A model generated the notes under the pieces. It made no database searches and was not told the DNA's origin. It saw only the letters and a program-made list of their open reading frames with translations. A program made the position numbers and the translations under genes. This document shows, one piece after another, positions 1 through 5,513 of a stretch of DNA of 6,404 nucleotides. This DNA comes from Desulfocapsaceae bacterium (GTDB taxonomy: Bacteria > Desulfobacterota > Desulfobulbia > Desulfobulbales > Desulfocapsaceae). Every line of letters starts with the position of its first letter. Positions within the stretch are counted from its first letter, which is position 1. The stretch is from contig JAOZLO010000169.1 in NCBI GenBank assembly GCA_029934775.1, forward strand, positions 1 through 6,404. The letters run 5' to 3'.

Positions 1-26
1 TATAAATGGTAAATTGGTCTCTCTTC

Positions 27-548
27 TCAGTTGCCCCACTCTGAATTGATTTTGTGAAGGAATGAACTGGTCATTTTTCTCCTGCTACCATCCTTAGTGT
101 AGACGTAACCTGAGACACTTTTTCCATTTTTAAAAGTTATTTCATAATTTACTTCACCTGATTCAAAATATTCTTTTGCAATACCATCCAATGTTCCATT
201 ATTGTAAGGTCTTTCGTTTAATAAAAAACCTGATACGTGATATTTTTTCTCAAGACCATCTCGTATCCCATCCTTGTATGAAATTTCTAATAATAATCCG
301 CCGGATAGTTGATAAACTATAGAAACACCTTCAATTTTCCCATCTTTGTATGGGATGTCTATTACTACTTCACCTGATTCATAATAACCTTTAAAAATTC
401 CACTTACAGGTTCATTCGTTTTTTTATCATAAGTGATTGAATTTTTCTCAACAAGGTCTTCCATTGTGTAAACTTTGTCGCCAGACCAAGCACCGGTAAC
501 AGAAAAAAAGAAAAATAAGAATCCTGCAAGAAAGGATGAACGTTTCAT
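27..548 (-). CDS. Exported MORN_2-repeat protein, YwqK-like family
   Basis: The 173-residue product has a signal peptide (MKRSS, then a very hydrophobic stretch to about residue 20, with a likely cut near A20-W21-S22). A linker follows, then about four degenerate MORN_2-type repeats at residues 52-150, each with a 'Y-x-S-G-x' turn and a later 'Y/F-K-x-G-x' turn (YYESGE, YKDGK, YQLSGG, YKDGI, YHVSGF, YNNGT, YFESGE, FKNGK). Databases often call this architecture 'YwqK family antitoxin', but no toxin partner is visible here, so that name should not be read as a function. The repeats probably form a beta-meander used for binding outside the cytoplasm. The ATG at 548 is supported by AAGGTG five bases upstream on the minus strand. 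The gene stands alone, divergent from the fragment to its right. No catalytic residues can be named. Confidence 0.85.
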   Translation of the reverse strand: MKRSSFLAGFLFFFFSVTGAWSGDKVYTMEDLVEKNSITYDKKTNEPVSGIFKGYYESGEVVIDIPYKDGKIEGVSIVYQLSGGLLLEISYKDGIRDGLEKKYHVSGFLLNERPYNNGTLDGIAKEYFESGEVNYEITFKNGKSVSGYVYTKDGSRRKMTSSFLHKINSEWGN

Positions 549-557
549 ATTTTCACC

Positions 558-854
558 TTGAATGGAGTAATCAATATCCTAACAATATATTCCATTCTTT
601 TTTTACCACACGGACTATTAAAAAGAAACTCTGTTTGTCAGGGGAAACTAACTTTGACAACAACTGAACTGAACCAAATAGCAGAACAGGGAAAGTCAAA
701 GATCTTGATACCTTCAAGACTTGCCATTGTTGCTCCGGAGGATCTTTCATTTGGATTATCACGAGTTTTCAACGTTCACCGAGAAGATCAATTCATAAAT
801 CAGCAGGTGTTTCGCACTGAGCAGGAAGCACTTGTCTGGTTTAAAAAAGGCTAA
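558..854 (+). pseudogene. Truncated SpoIIAA-like (STAS superfamily) fragment
   Basis: The open frame encodes 98 residues, but only the part from about residue 31 (nt 648) resembles a family. It matches the C-terminal half of short SpoIIAA-like/STAS proteins: a helix LTTTELNQIA, a strand SRLAIVAPEDLSFGLSRVF, and the terminal helix EQEALVWFKKG. The N-terminal half of the domain, about 50-60 residues in the family, is missing. The preceding 30 residues look like translated noncoding DNA. The frame opens with TTG at 558 without a ribosome binding site. An in-frame TTG at 654 has GGGGA eight bases upstream, but would give an even shorter protein. The most likely reading is a 5'-deleted remnant, although expression as a short protein cannot be excluded. 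A full-length relative lies on the opposite strand at 1024-1404. Confidence 0.6.
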
Positions 855-928
855 GTGCTCCCTAGCTCACAGATGCTGTTGCCCTGGAGTAGCGAAATGG
901 AAACACCTATCAGTAAAAAGGAGAAAAA

Positions 929-1006
929 ATGACTGGATCAACTGCCGGCGTGAACCTCGTTTTTATGGTGGGTTTAGTGGTGCCTTGTGAGGAGGCTGTG
1001 GGATGA
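929..1006 (+). CDS. Possible 25-residue small protein with strong ribosome binding site
   Basis: ATG at 929 is preceded by AAGGAG (918-923) at a five-base spacing, one of the best ribosome binding sites in the window. The frame runs 25 codons to TGA at 1004. The product starts MTGSTAGVNLVFMVGLVVPC and ends EEAVG. Residues 8-19 are hydrophobic (VNLVFMVGLVVP), perhaps too short for a full membrane span. It could be a real small protein, a leader peptide, or the 5' end of a gene whose body was deleted. The third option fits the truncated gene just upstream. No family was recognised. Confidence 0.3.
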   Translation: MTGSTAGVNLVFMVGLVVPCEEAVG

Positions 1007-1023
1007 TTTGGGGTTGGAAAGAC

Positions 1024-1404
1024 TCAAATATCGGATAACCATTCTAGCGCTTCTTCTCTGTCGGTGAAAACTTTGTGATGAAAAAAATGTCCGGTTGTTG
1101 CTTTTATTTCTAACGTTGTCTTTAGCTGTTGTGCTGACCTAGCATCTTTTTTAGCAAAGACGAGTGCTGTCTTGTGTTGGAGGGGATTTTTGCCCATATC
1201 TCGTGATCCCTCAAATGAACGGGTAAATTGGTTTTTACAATTTATTAGAAGTCCAAAGGGCCTATCTCTTAACTTATTCCAAAAGTCTTTAGCTTCATCA
1301 ATTACATTTTTGTCTACAGTAATTCCTTTTTTGGGAATTAGCTCAAATACATTTTCTGAAAGTTGTTCAATTTCACAGAACGATAGCTGGTGTTTCTTAG
1401 GCAT
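1024..1404 (-). CDS. SpoIIAA-like (STAS superfamily) protein
   Basis: This 126-residue cytoplasmic protein has the layout of short stand-alone SpoIIAA-like proteins. It shows an N-terminal strand pair (residues 7-26, CEIEQLSENVFELIPKKG), a helix (VIDEAKDFWNKLRDR), a central strand FGLLINCKN, a loop with 'FEGSRDMGKNPLQHKTALV', and a terminal helix 'DREEALEWLSDI'. There is no signal peptide or membrane segment. Related domains act in protein-protein signalling or lipid binding, but no phosphorylatable serine or partner can be assigned here. The closing helix matches that of the fragment at 558-854 (EALEWL against EALVWF), so the two are distant paralogs. The ATG at 1404 has no clear ribosome binding site. 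The gene is monocistronic as far as can be seen. Confidence 0.7.
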   Translation of the reverse strand: MPKKHQLSFCEIEQLSENVFELIPKKGITVDKNVIDEAKDFWNKLRDRPFGLLINCKNQFTRSFEGSRDMGKNPLQHKTALVFAKKDARSAQQLKTTLEIKATTGHFFHHKVFTDREEALEWLSDI

Positions 1405-1469
1405 TTTTTATATTGGTTAGTTGTCGAGAATAATAACAATAATTAAAAATCATTTTATACTCAATAAGG

Positions 1470-1481
1470 TGAAATATTTCA
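1470..1481. promoter_or_regulatory. 12-base perfect palindrome upstream of the SpoIIAA-like gene
   Basis: TGAAATATTTCA is a perfect palindrome 66 bases upstream of the minus-strand start at 1404, in AT-rich DNA. It could be an operator half-site pair, but AT-rich palindromes of this length also arise by chance. No promoter elements could be assigned with confidence around it. Confidence 0.2.
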
Positions 1482-1560
1482 ACAACCGAAATGATTCCTG
1501 AGAACTCGATATCTCGTCGATCTAAATGGGAGGAAAGTGAGGATGTTGCCTGTTCTCGGA

Positions 1561-1579
1561 CCTTGACTCCTAATCAAGG
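1561..1579. other. Hairpin resembling a tRNA-Arg(CCU) anticodon arm
   Basis: CCTTGA and TCAAGG pair perfectly around the seven-base loop CTCCTAA. Read as an anticodon arm, the loop has U33, anticodon CCU and A37-A38, as in tRNA-Arg. No acceptor stem, D-arm or T-arm (no TTCGA) is found around it, so it is not a tRNA gene. It could be an attachment-site remnant, or a weak hairpin 16 bases beyond the stop codon of the 1595-1786 gene. It is not followed by a T-run on either strand. Confidence 0.2.
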
Positions 1580-1594
1580 GCTAATCAGCAGAAC

Positions 1595-1786
1595 TTATGA
1601 GAATAATTTATCACTGTGTTTCTTTTCGTAACATTTCATACAGAGGATTTCGTCGTCCCTGTAATAATGTCCTTCAATACAGTGTGGTTTCTTTGCGAGC
1701 TCATCGCGGTCCGGATCAGCATAGCAGAGCCGTTTTTCGCATTGATTACAAATTACTTTTTTAACACACGTTTCACATAAATCCAT
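1595..1786 (-). CDS. Small Cys/His-rich probable zinc-binding protein
   Basis: The 63-residue product carries eight cysteines, including three CxxC pairs (C4/C7, C13/C16, C49/C52), plus C21 and C36. Histidines lie at H35, H40 and H57. The spacing of pair, pair, single Cys, His/Cys, pair suggests two zinc sites, possibly interleaved as in RING- or B-box-like folds, but no named family was recognised. It is strongly charged, with no signal peptide, so it is probably cytoplasmic. Such small zinc modules usually bind protein or nucleic acid. The ATG at 1786 has no good Shine-Dalgarno sequence, which is a reason for caution. The regular CxxC spacing argues that the frame is real. It is separated by long gaps from its neighbours. 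Confidence 0.6.
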   Translation of the reverse strand: MDLCETCVKKVICNQCEKRLCYADPDRDELAKKPHCIEGHYYRDDEILCMKCYEKKHSDKLFS

Positions 1787-2207
1787 AATAAAGCACGAGT
1801 AGATGAACAGTTACTACGTATTGCATGACCCTATTGGGGAAAAATATTATTCTAGATAAGTATATATCTGCAGCAGAAATAATGTCCAGTTTTTTCTATG
1901 TTTTAAAGACAATGTTCAGATTTACACAATTCTGAATATTGCTATCCATATCCAATGGATAGAGTTTAGTTTGTTCCAGACGATTCTTTATTACGTTTAT
2001 AGAAACAAAAAAAAATTTTGAAATAATAATGAAGATTAAAACAATTTGTGCTAATACCAATAGTTATACTGGATATGGACCTGCTGTTGCCAATTCAGTT
2101 ATTATTAAATACCTCATTGAGAAACGATTATTGGTGGTTATTTTTCCCTGTTTGAACGTAGTGCCGGTTGCATTTCAGGGGAGTAAGAATGACCAAGGGA
2201 GGAAGCG
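1787..2207. other. 421-base AT-rich intergenic region
   Basis: This gap lies between the divergent zinc-protein gene and the MORN lipoprotein gene. It contains an inverted repeat, CTATCCA (1942-1948) with TGGATAG (1956-1962) around a seven-base loop, and an A-run followed by TTTT at 2007-2019. A 60-codon frame (2029-2211) overlaps the MORN start by ATGA. It lacks a ribosome binding site and resembles no known protein, so it is not called as a gene. Promoters for both flanking genes should lie here, but no convincing -35/-10 pair was found. Confidence 0.5.
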
Positions 2208-2858
2208 ATGAAAAAAACAGTTTCAATTTTAGCACTGACGTTGATTCTATATTCAGGGTGTGCAAAAAAAGAAAGTTGTATTTCCGGAGACTGTATGAAC
2301 GGTCAAGGAACTATGGTTTCCACGAATGGTGGCAAATATGTTGGTAACTGGAAAGATGGCAAAAGAGAGAGACAGGGAAGCTATACATTTGTTAATGGCG
2401 AGATATATGCTGGTCAATACAAAAATAATAAACGGAATGGTAAAGGGACATATACATTTGCTAATGGTGACAAATATGTTGGCCACTGGAAAGATGGCAA
2501 AAGAGATGGCCAGGGAACTATGACCTTCGCAAGTGGGGGTAAATATGCAGGTAACTGGAAAAGTGGGAAAAAAAGTGGCAAAGGGATTTATACAGAATCT
2601 AACGGGCACATATATGCCGGGCAGTATAAAGATGGCAAAAGGAATGGTGAAGGAACTGTAAAATCTCCTGATGGAAGTAAATATGCAGGTCATTGGAAAG
2701 ATGACAAGAGAGATGGTCAGGGGACATATATATTTGCTAATGGCGACAGATATGCTGGTCAATACAAAGATGATAAAAGGAATGGTCAGGGGATGTATAC
2801 ATTTGCAAGTGGAGAGAAACTCGAAGGCAGGTGGCAAGATGGTAAATTTGTCAAATAA
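2208..2858 (+). CDS. MORN-repeat lipoprotein
   Basis: The 216-residue product has a lipoprotein signal (MKKTVSILALTLILYSGC), with the predicted lipidated Cys at residue 18. Tyr at the -3 position is unusual for a lipobox. A19 at +2 would favour the outer membrane under the enteric Lol rule. From residue 44 there are seven consecutive 23-residue MORN repeats (Y-x-G-x-W/Y-K-x-x-K-x-x-G-x-G-x-Y-x-x-x-x-G-x-x). Each flank carries a partial copy, ending LEGRWQDGKFVK. MORN repeats form an elongated beta-hairpin solenoid that binds proteins or lipids, so the likely role is a cell-envelope scaffold or binding protein. This is inferred from the repeat fold. The start has an excellent ribosome binding site, GGGAGG (2197-2202), five bases before ATG. 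The gene faces the omptin gene tail to tail. Confidence 0.9.
   Translation: MKKTVSILALTLILYSGCAKKESCISGDCMNGQGTMVSTNGGKYVGNWKDGKRERQGSYTFVNGEIYAGQYKNNKRNGKGTYTFANGDKYVGHWKDGKRDGQGTMTFASGGKYAGNWKSGKKSGKGIYTESNGHIYAGQYKDGKRNGEGTVKSPDGSKYAGHWKDDKRDGQGTYIFANGDRYAGQYKDDKRNGQGMYTFASGEKLEGRWQDGKFVK
2337..2819 (+). repeat. Seven in-frame 69-base MORN repeat units
   Basis: Seven units of 69 bases encode the MORN repeats of the lipoprotein. They start at 2337, 2406, 2475, 2544, 2613, 2682 and 2751. The fourth and fifth residues of each unit run NW, QY, HW, NW, QY, HW, QY, so units 1-3 and 4-6 repeat as a block of 207 bases. Units 2 and 7 share the same first 18 bases (tatgctggtcaatacaaa), while unit 5 differs there, which points to more recent exchange between 2 and 7. 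Confidence 0.85.
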
Positions 2859-2868
2859 GTTTCAGCTA

Positions 2869-2887
2869 TCCGGATATTTTATCTGGA
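2869..2887. terminator. Possible weak bidirectional hairpin between convergent genes
   Basis: TCCGGATA and TATCTGGA pair over eight positions (one G-T) around a three-base TTT loop. The hairpin lies between the stop of the MORN lipoprotein gene (2858) and that of the omptin gene (2913). A T-run is lacking on both strands, so intrinsic termination is uncertain. Confidence 0.3.
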
Positions 2888-2912
2888 CAGAGGAGGGAGA
2901 AGGGAGAGACAG

Positions 2913-3896
2913 TTAGAAGCTGGCACCAAGAGCTATATACCCTGAAGACTGGGTGCTATCAGCCTCAACTTTGTTAGAGCCAAAGTTACCAAACCAGACA
3001 TAGCCCTGATTCATCGTACCTTCGACATCGACTTTGGTGGTGTTTAATCCGAATTCAATGAACCACAACGGAGTAAAATTAAATTTTCCTGAAATATCGA
3101 ACATGATACCAGTTCCATCCATATCGGATCTTGTTATCTTCCCACCATATTCACGCAGCAGATGATTATCTTCATCCTGAGCTGAAACGTAAGGTGCAAA
3201 GGCAATGGAACCCTTTAAAGAGAACCTCTCCCACGATTGTAAGTCGGCTCCTAATAAAAGATAGGGAATCTGGTAGGAGACACCGTAATTGATAGCAACT
3301 CTGCCATCACCGGTATAACCAAAACTCGGCAATCCAGACGGAGAATATTGATTGATGAGCTGGCTGTCAAAATCAAATTCCTGGTACTGATAGCCAATCC
3401 CTCCAAAGAGAGAAACTATGTCCCATGCAGCGAAAGTGTACTCAACATCGAAATCAAAGATAAATGCGCTGAAATCGGATATATTTGATTCTGAATAGAC
3501 ATCGAGCTGAGTTGGATTTGAGGAGGTAGTCCAGTCTGAATCTTCCATATGACCACCTGGATCGGTGATATTTTTCTTTAAGGTACCATTAAATTTCCAA
3601 CTATCATTCAAGGTTATCGATCCATCTATCCTGCCCATGGCTATATCTAGAGGCCATACCATTTCACTGAAGGGGAAATAGCCTTCAGAGGTCACACCGC
3701 CTATGGTCACAGGGTAGCCGATCCGGTAGGTGGTATCGCCATCTAATATCTCAGTTCCTATGGAGAGAGACATTTGGAAGACATTCTGCTTTGCTGTGGC
3801 GGGACCAGCGGTCTCGTTACCAAATGTCAAAGGTGAAAATGTGAGAATCAAGCCTACTGCCAGCAATCCTGTTATAGAGTTTTTCGTTTGTAGCAT
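2913..3896 (-). CDS. Omptin-family outer-membrane aspartyl protease
   Basis: The 327-residue product has a signal peptide (residues 1 to about 26, ending SPLTFG) and ends in Phe, as outer-membrane barrels do. By-eye comparison with E. coli OmpT finds its hallmark segments. 'GGHMEDSDWTTSSNP' (115-128) matches OmpT GGNMVDQDWMDSSNP, giving D119 and D121 for the OmpT D83/D85 pair. 'DEDNHLLREYGGKIT' (241-255) supplies D243 and H245 for D210/H212. S135 falls where OmpT has S99. Omptins are ten-stranded barrels that cleave peptides at the cell surface, usually next to basic residues, and need LPS for activity. Length is close to the family's (about 300), with a slightly longer N-terminus. LPS-contact positions appear changed: E173 and S207 align near OmpT R138 and R175. 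The ATG at 3896 has GAGG nine bases upstream. It is monocistronic, with no linked substrate gene. Confidence 0.88.
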   Translation of the reverse strand: MLQTKNSITGLLAVGLILTFSPLTFGNETAGPATAKQNVFQMSLSIGTEILDGDTTYRIGYPVTIGGVTSEGYFPFSEMVWPLDIAMGRIDGSITLNDSWKFNGTLKKNITDPGGHMEDSDWTTSSNPTQLDVYSESNISDFSAFIFDFDVEYTFAAWDIVSLFGGIGYQYQEFDFDSQLINQYSPSGLPSFGYTGDGRVAINYGVSYQIPYLLLGADLQSWERFSLKGSIAFAPYVSAQDEDNHLLREYGGKITRSDMDGTGIMFDISGKFNFTPLWFIEFGLNTTKVDVEGTMNQGYVWFGNFGSNKVEADSTQSSGYIALGASF

Positions 3897-3972
3897 AACA
3901 CTCTACCTCGAGGGATTTAAATGAAAGTATCTGTTATACAGAAGGAGTAGGATTCGGAGAACTTCTGTCACT

Positions 3973-3988
3973 ACAATTTGTAAATTGT
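3973..3988. promoter_or_regulatory. 16-base inverted repeat, possible operator for the omptin gene
   Basis: ACAATTT and AAATTGT form a perfect seven-base inverted repeat around a GT centre. It lies 77-92 bases upstream of the omptin start codon. This size and position fit a dimeric regulator site, but no regulator can be named. Confidence 0.3.
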
Positions 3989-4124
3989 GAGGGTGCTTGG
4001 CCAGTTCTTCGAACTCCGATCGCATCACTTTCATAACAGTGAAGTGGTGCTATTGTTGTTAATGCATTTCATCGGTGTTTGAGAAAAAAGTTACTTAATC
4101 TACCAGATAGTAAATCACATTAGA

Positions 4125-4155
4125 TTGCAGATTGGAAGAAATTTTAAGGTATAAA
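4125..4155 (+). promoter_or_regulatory. Weak sigma-70-like promoter candidate for the zinc-ribbon/ATPase operon
   Basis: TTGCAG (4125-4130) and TATAAA (4150-4155) resemble -35 and -10 boxes, but the 19-base spacing is longer than optimal. It would start transcription roughly 110 bases before the ATG at 4271. Given the AT-rich background, this is a guess. Confidence 0.25.
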
Positions 4156-4270
4156 AATAGACGTGCAGCTAAAGGATCCCCTTTTTTCTCCCGATATATG
4201 AGAACCATATGATATTATTATCAGAGTACACTTCTTTCTTTATTGTTGAGGATTGCGGGAAAAATATTTT

Positions 4271-4585
4271 ATGAAATTTTGTACGGCTTGTGGGTCAGCT
4301 CTTGAGTTTTTTGAGTTTCTTGATGATGAGCTGTGCTCAACCTGTCTGAAAAAGGATAATAAATGCTCTTCTGCAGCTCCCGCGCGAGCAGAAGAGGCGA
4401 AGGTCAGTATTGATGAACTCTCAGATTCGATTCTCTGTTTTGAAGATAACAAACTTGTTTTGAAATCGGAGGAAGGATGGGTGTTGTGGAGTGCACCCTG
4501 CAATGAACAGAATAAGATAAAGACTGTTCTAAGTCGGGCACAGCGGATTCTTGAAATTCGCAGGAAGCGAAGGAAAAGCAAGTAA
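4271..4585 (+). CDS. Small zinc-ribbon protein upstream of a MinD-like ATPase
   Basis: The 104-residue product begins MKFCTACGSAL and has a four-cysteine zinc ribbon: C4-x2-C7 and C22-x2-C25, then C32. A low-complexity Ala/Glu linker (about residues 34-44) follows. Next comes a small hydrophobic/acidic region (ILCFEDNKLVLKSEEGWVLW, about residues 54-73) and a strongly basic tail (ILEIRRKRRKSK) that could contact nucleic acid or membrane phosphates. The frame opens earlier at TTG 4253, but ATG 4271 is the better start because it places the CxxC at the N-terminus, as in other zinc ribbons. Its ribosome binding site is only modest (CGGGA at 4256-4260). The gene ends 25 bases before the ATPase start, so the two are probably co-transcribed and may act together. 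Function is unknown. Confidence 0.75.
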   Translation: MKFCTACGSALEFFEFLDDELCSTCLKKDNKCSSAAPARAEEAKVSIDELSDSILCFEDNKLVLKSEEGWVLWSAPCNEQNKIKTVLSRAQRILEIRRKRRKSK

Positions 4586-4610
4586 CAAGGTCAGTAAAGG
4601 ATTTAGAAAT

Positions 4611-5513
4611 ATGGCGCTCACAATTTCAATCGGCTCCGGGAAAGGAGGTGCCGGAAAAAGTATGATTATTGCCAATCTGGCATTACTTTTAGCCAAGTCC
4701 GGGAAACGTGTTTGTGTCGTTGACCTGGACATTGGAGGGGCTGATATGCATATTCTCTATGGTCTCTTCAAACCTGAAAAAACTTTGACGGATTTTATGA
4801 CCAGAAAAGTCGATACTCTTTCTGAAGTTATTCATACCTTTGACTCTTTTTATGGCCTCCAGCTTGTCTGTGGTTCAGGTGATACCCTGCAAACAGCTAA
4901 TATGACGTTTCAGGAAAAACAGCGTATACTGCGGGCAATCAATACTATCGATACAGACATTATACTCATTGATACTGGAGCTGGTGCCAGCTACCATGTC
5001 CTCGATTTTTTTATGTATACGGAGATCCAGTTATGCGTAGTCTGTCCTGATCCTACCTCAATCATGGATTTTTACAAATTTTTACAGCTTGCAACAATCC
5101 GTAAAGCGTTGGGTAGCTTTCTTTCTCAGGGTGAGGTAACCAGGGCTTTAAAAGGGAAAAATTTTACCAGTCTTGCAGAAGTTTTTGACCTGGCCGGGCA
5201 GGTACGGTCGGGTGCCAGGGAGAAAACACAAAAATCTCTGGAGTATTTTCACCCTCTGTTGATTACCAACCGTGTCGGCAGCCGTGCAAAAATCAACCAG
5301 CTCAAATTGCGCAAACTGGCAGAGAAATATCTGGGTATATTCCTTCCTGAACTGGGGGAAGTGCCGGAGGACAGTGATGTGATGGAGGCGCTGAAAGCTT
5401 ACCTGCCGGTTTGTGAGTATGCACCCGGTGCCCCTTCTTCAAAATCTCTTGAGGCTATTTCTGTCAAAGTAGCTAGAGTAATTAATCTTTTTGAGAGTAA
5501 GAAGGAGATATGA
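4611..5513 (+). CDS. MinD/FlhG-like deviant-Walker-A ATPase (SIMIBI class)
   Basis: The 300-residue product carries the ParA/MinD signature GSGKGGAGKS (residues 8-17), with signature lysine K11 and P-loop K16. It has the A' strand VVDLD (36-40) and switch II DTGAG at 121-125, typical of FlhG-like members. PDPTSIMD follows at 146-153. Between that and the ITNRV strand (218-222) lies a helical insert of about 55 residues, including EVTRALKGKNFTSLAEVFDL. E. coli MinD lacks this insert, but I recall it in deltaproteobacterial and myxobacterial homologs. The C-terminus (SVKVARVINLFESKK) could be an amphipathic membrane-targeting helix. Such ATPases dimerise on ATP to position machinery or regulate flagella. 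No flagellar or cell-division genes flank it, so the target is unknown. The open frame extends back to TTG 4551. ATG 4611 is preferred because AAAGGA lies nine bases upstream and the protein then starts just before the P-loop strand. The 3' end overlaps the transglycosylase gene. Confidence 0.88.
   Translation: MALTISIGSGKGGAGKSMIIANLALLLAKSGKRVCVVDLDIGGADMHILYGLFKPEKTLTDFMTRKVDTLSEVIHTFDSFYGLQLVCGSGDTLQTANMTFQEKQRILRAINTIDTDIILIDTGAGASYHVLDFFMYTEIQLCVVCPDPTSIMDFYKFLQLATIRKALGSFLSQGEVTRALKGKNFTSLAEVFDLAGQVRSGAREKTQKSLEYFHPLLITNRVGSRAKINQLKLRKLAEKYLGIFLPELGEVPEDSDVMEALKAYLPVCEYAPGAPSSKSLEAISVKVARVINLFESKKEI

Larger units (their letters stand above)
3897..4270. other. 374-base divergent intergenic region
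   Basis: This gap separates the omptin gene (minus) from the zinc-ribbon/ATPase operon (plus), so it must carry promoters for both. It holds the inverted repeat at 3973-3988, a small hairpin AGTTC-TTC-GAACT (4003-4015) and a candidate plus-strand promoter at 4125-4155. No coding frame is convincing and no RNA gene was recognised. Confidence 0.5.

Noticed and set aside
27..548. Antitoxin function for the YwqK-like protein
   Set aside because: The family label mentions antitoxin, but this protein has a signal peptide and no adjacent toxin gene, so the role is not supported here.
1172..1420. 82-codon plus-strand frame over the SpoIIAA-like gene
   Set aside because: It is a shadow of the better-supported minus-strand protein and has no ribosome binding site.
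1561..1640. Complete tRNA-Arg gene
   Set aside because: Only an anticodon-arm-like hairpin exists. No T-arm, D-arm or acceptor pairing was found.
2029..2211. 60-codon plus-strand frame overlapping the MORN gene start by ATGA
   Set aside because: It has no ribosome binding site and no recognisable family. The ATGA overlap alone is weak evidence.
2253..2837. 194-codon open frame antisense to the MORN lipoprotein gene
   Set aside because: It is a by-product of the 69-base periodicity. The translation has the same period and is an Ile/Phe/Pro-rich shadow with no ribosome binding site, while the plus strand has a strong one and a clear MORN pattern.
4171..4187. AAAGG-ATCC-CCTTTTTT as an intrinsic terminator or leader attenuator
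   Set aside because: The stem is only five base pairs and mostly A-T, too weak to call.
4240..4581. 113-codon minus-strand frame opposite the zinc-ribbon gene
   Set aside because: It lies antisense to a gene with a clear CxxC/CxxC pattern and operon spacing, and the translation is Ser/Arg-rich and resembles nothing known.
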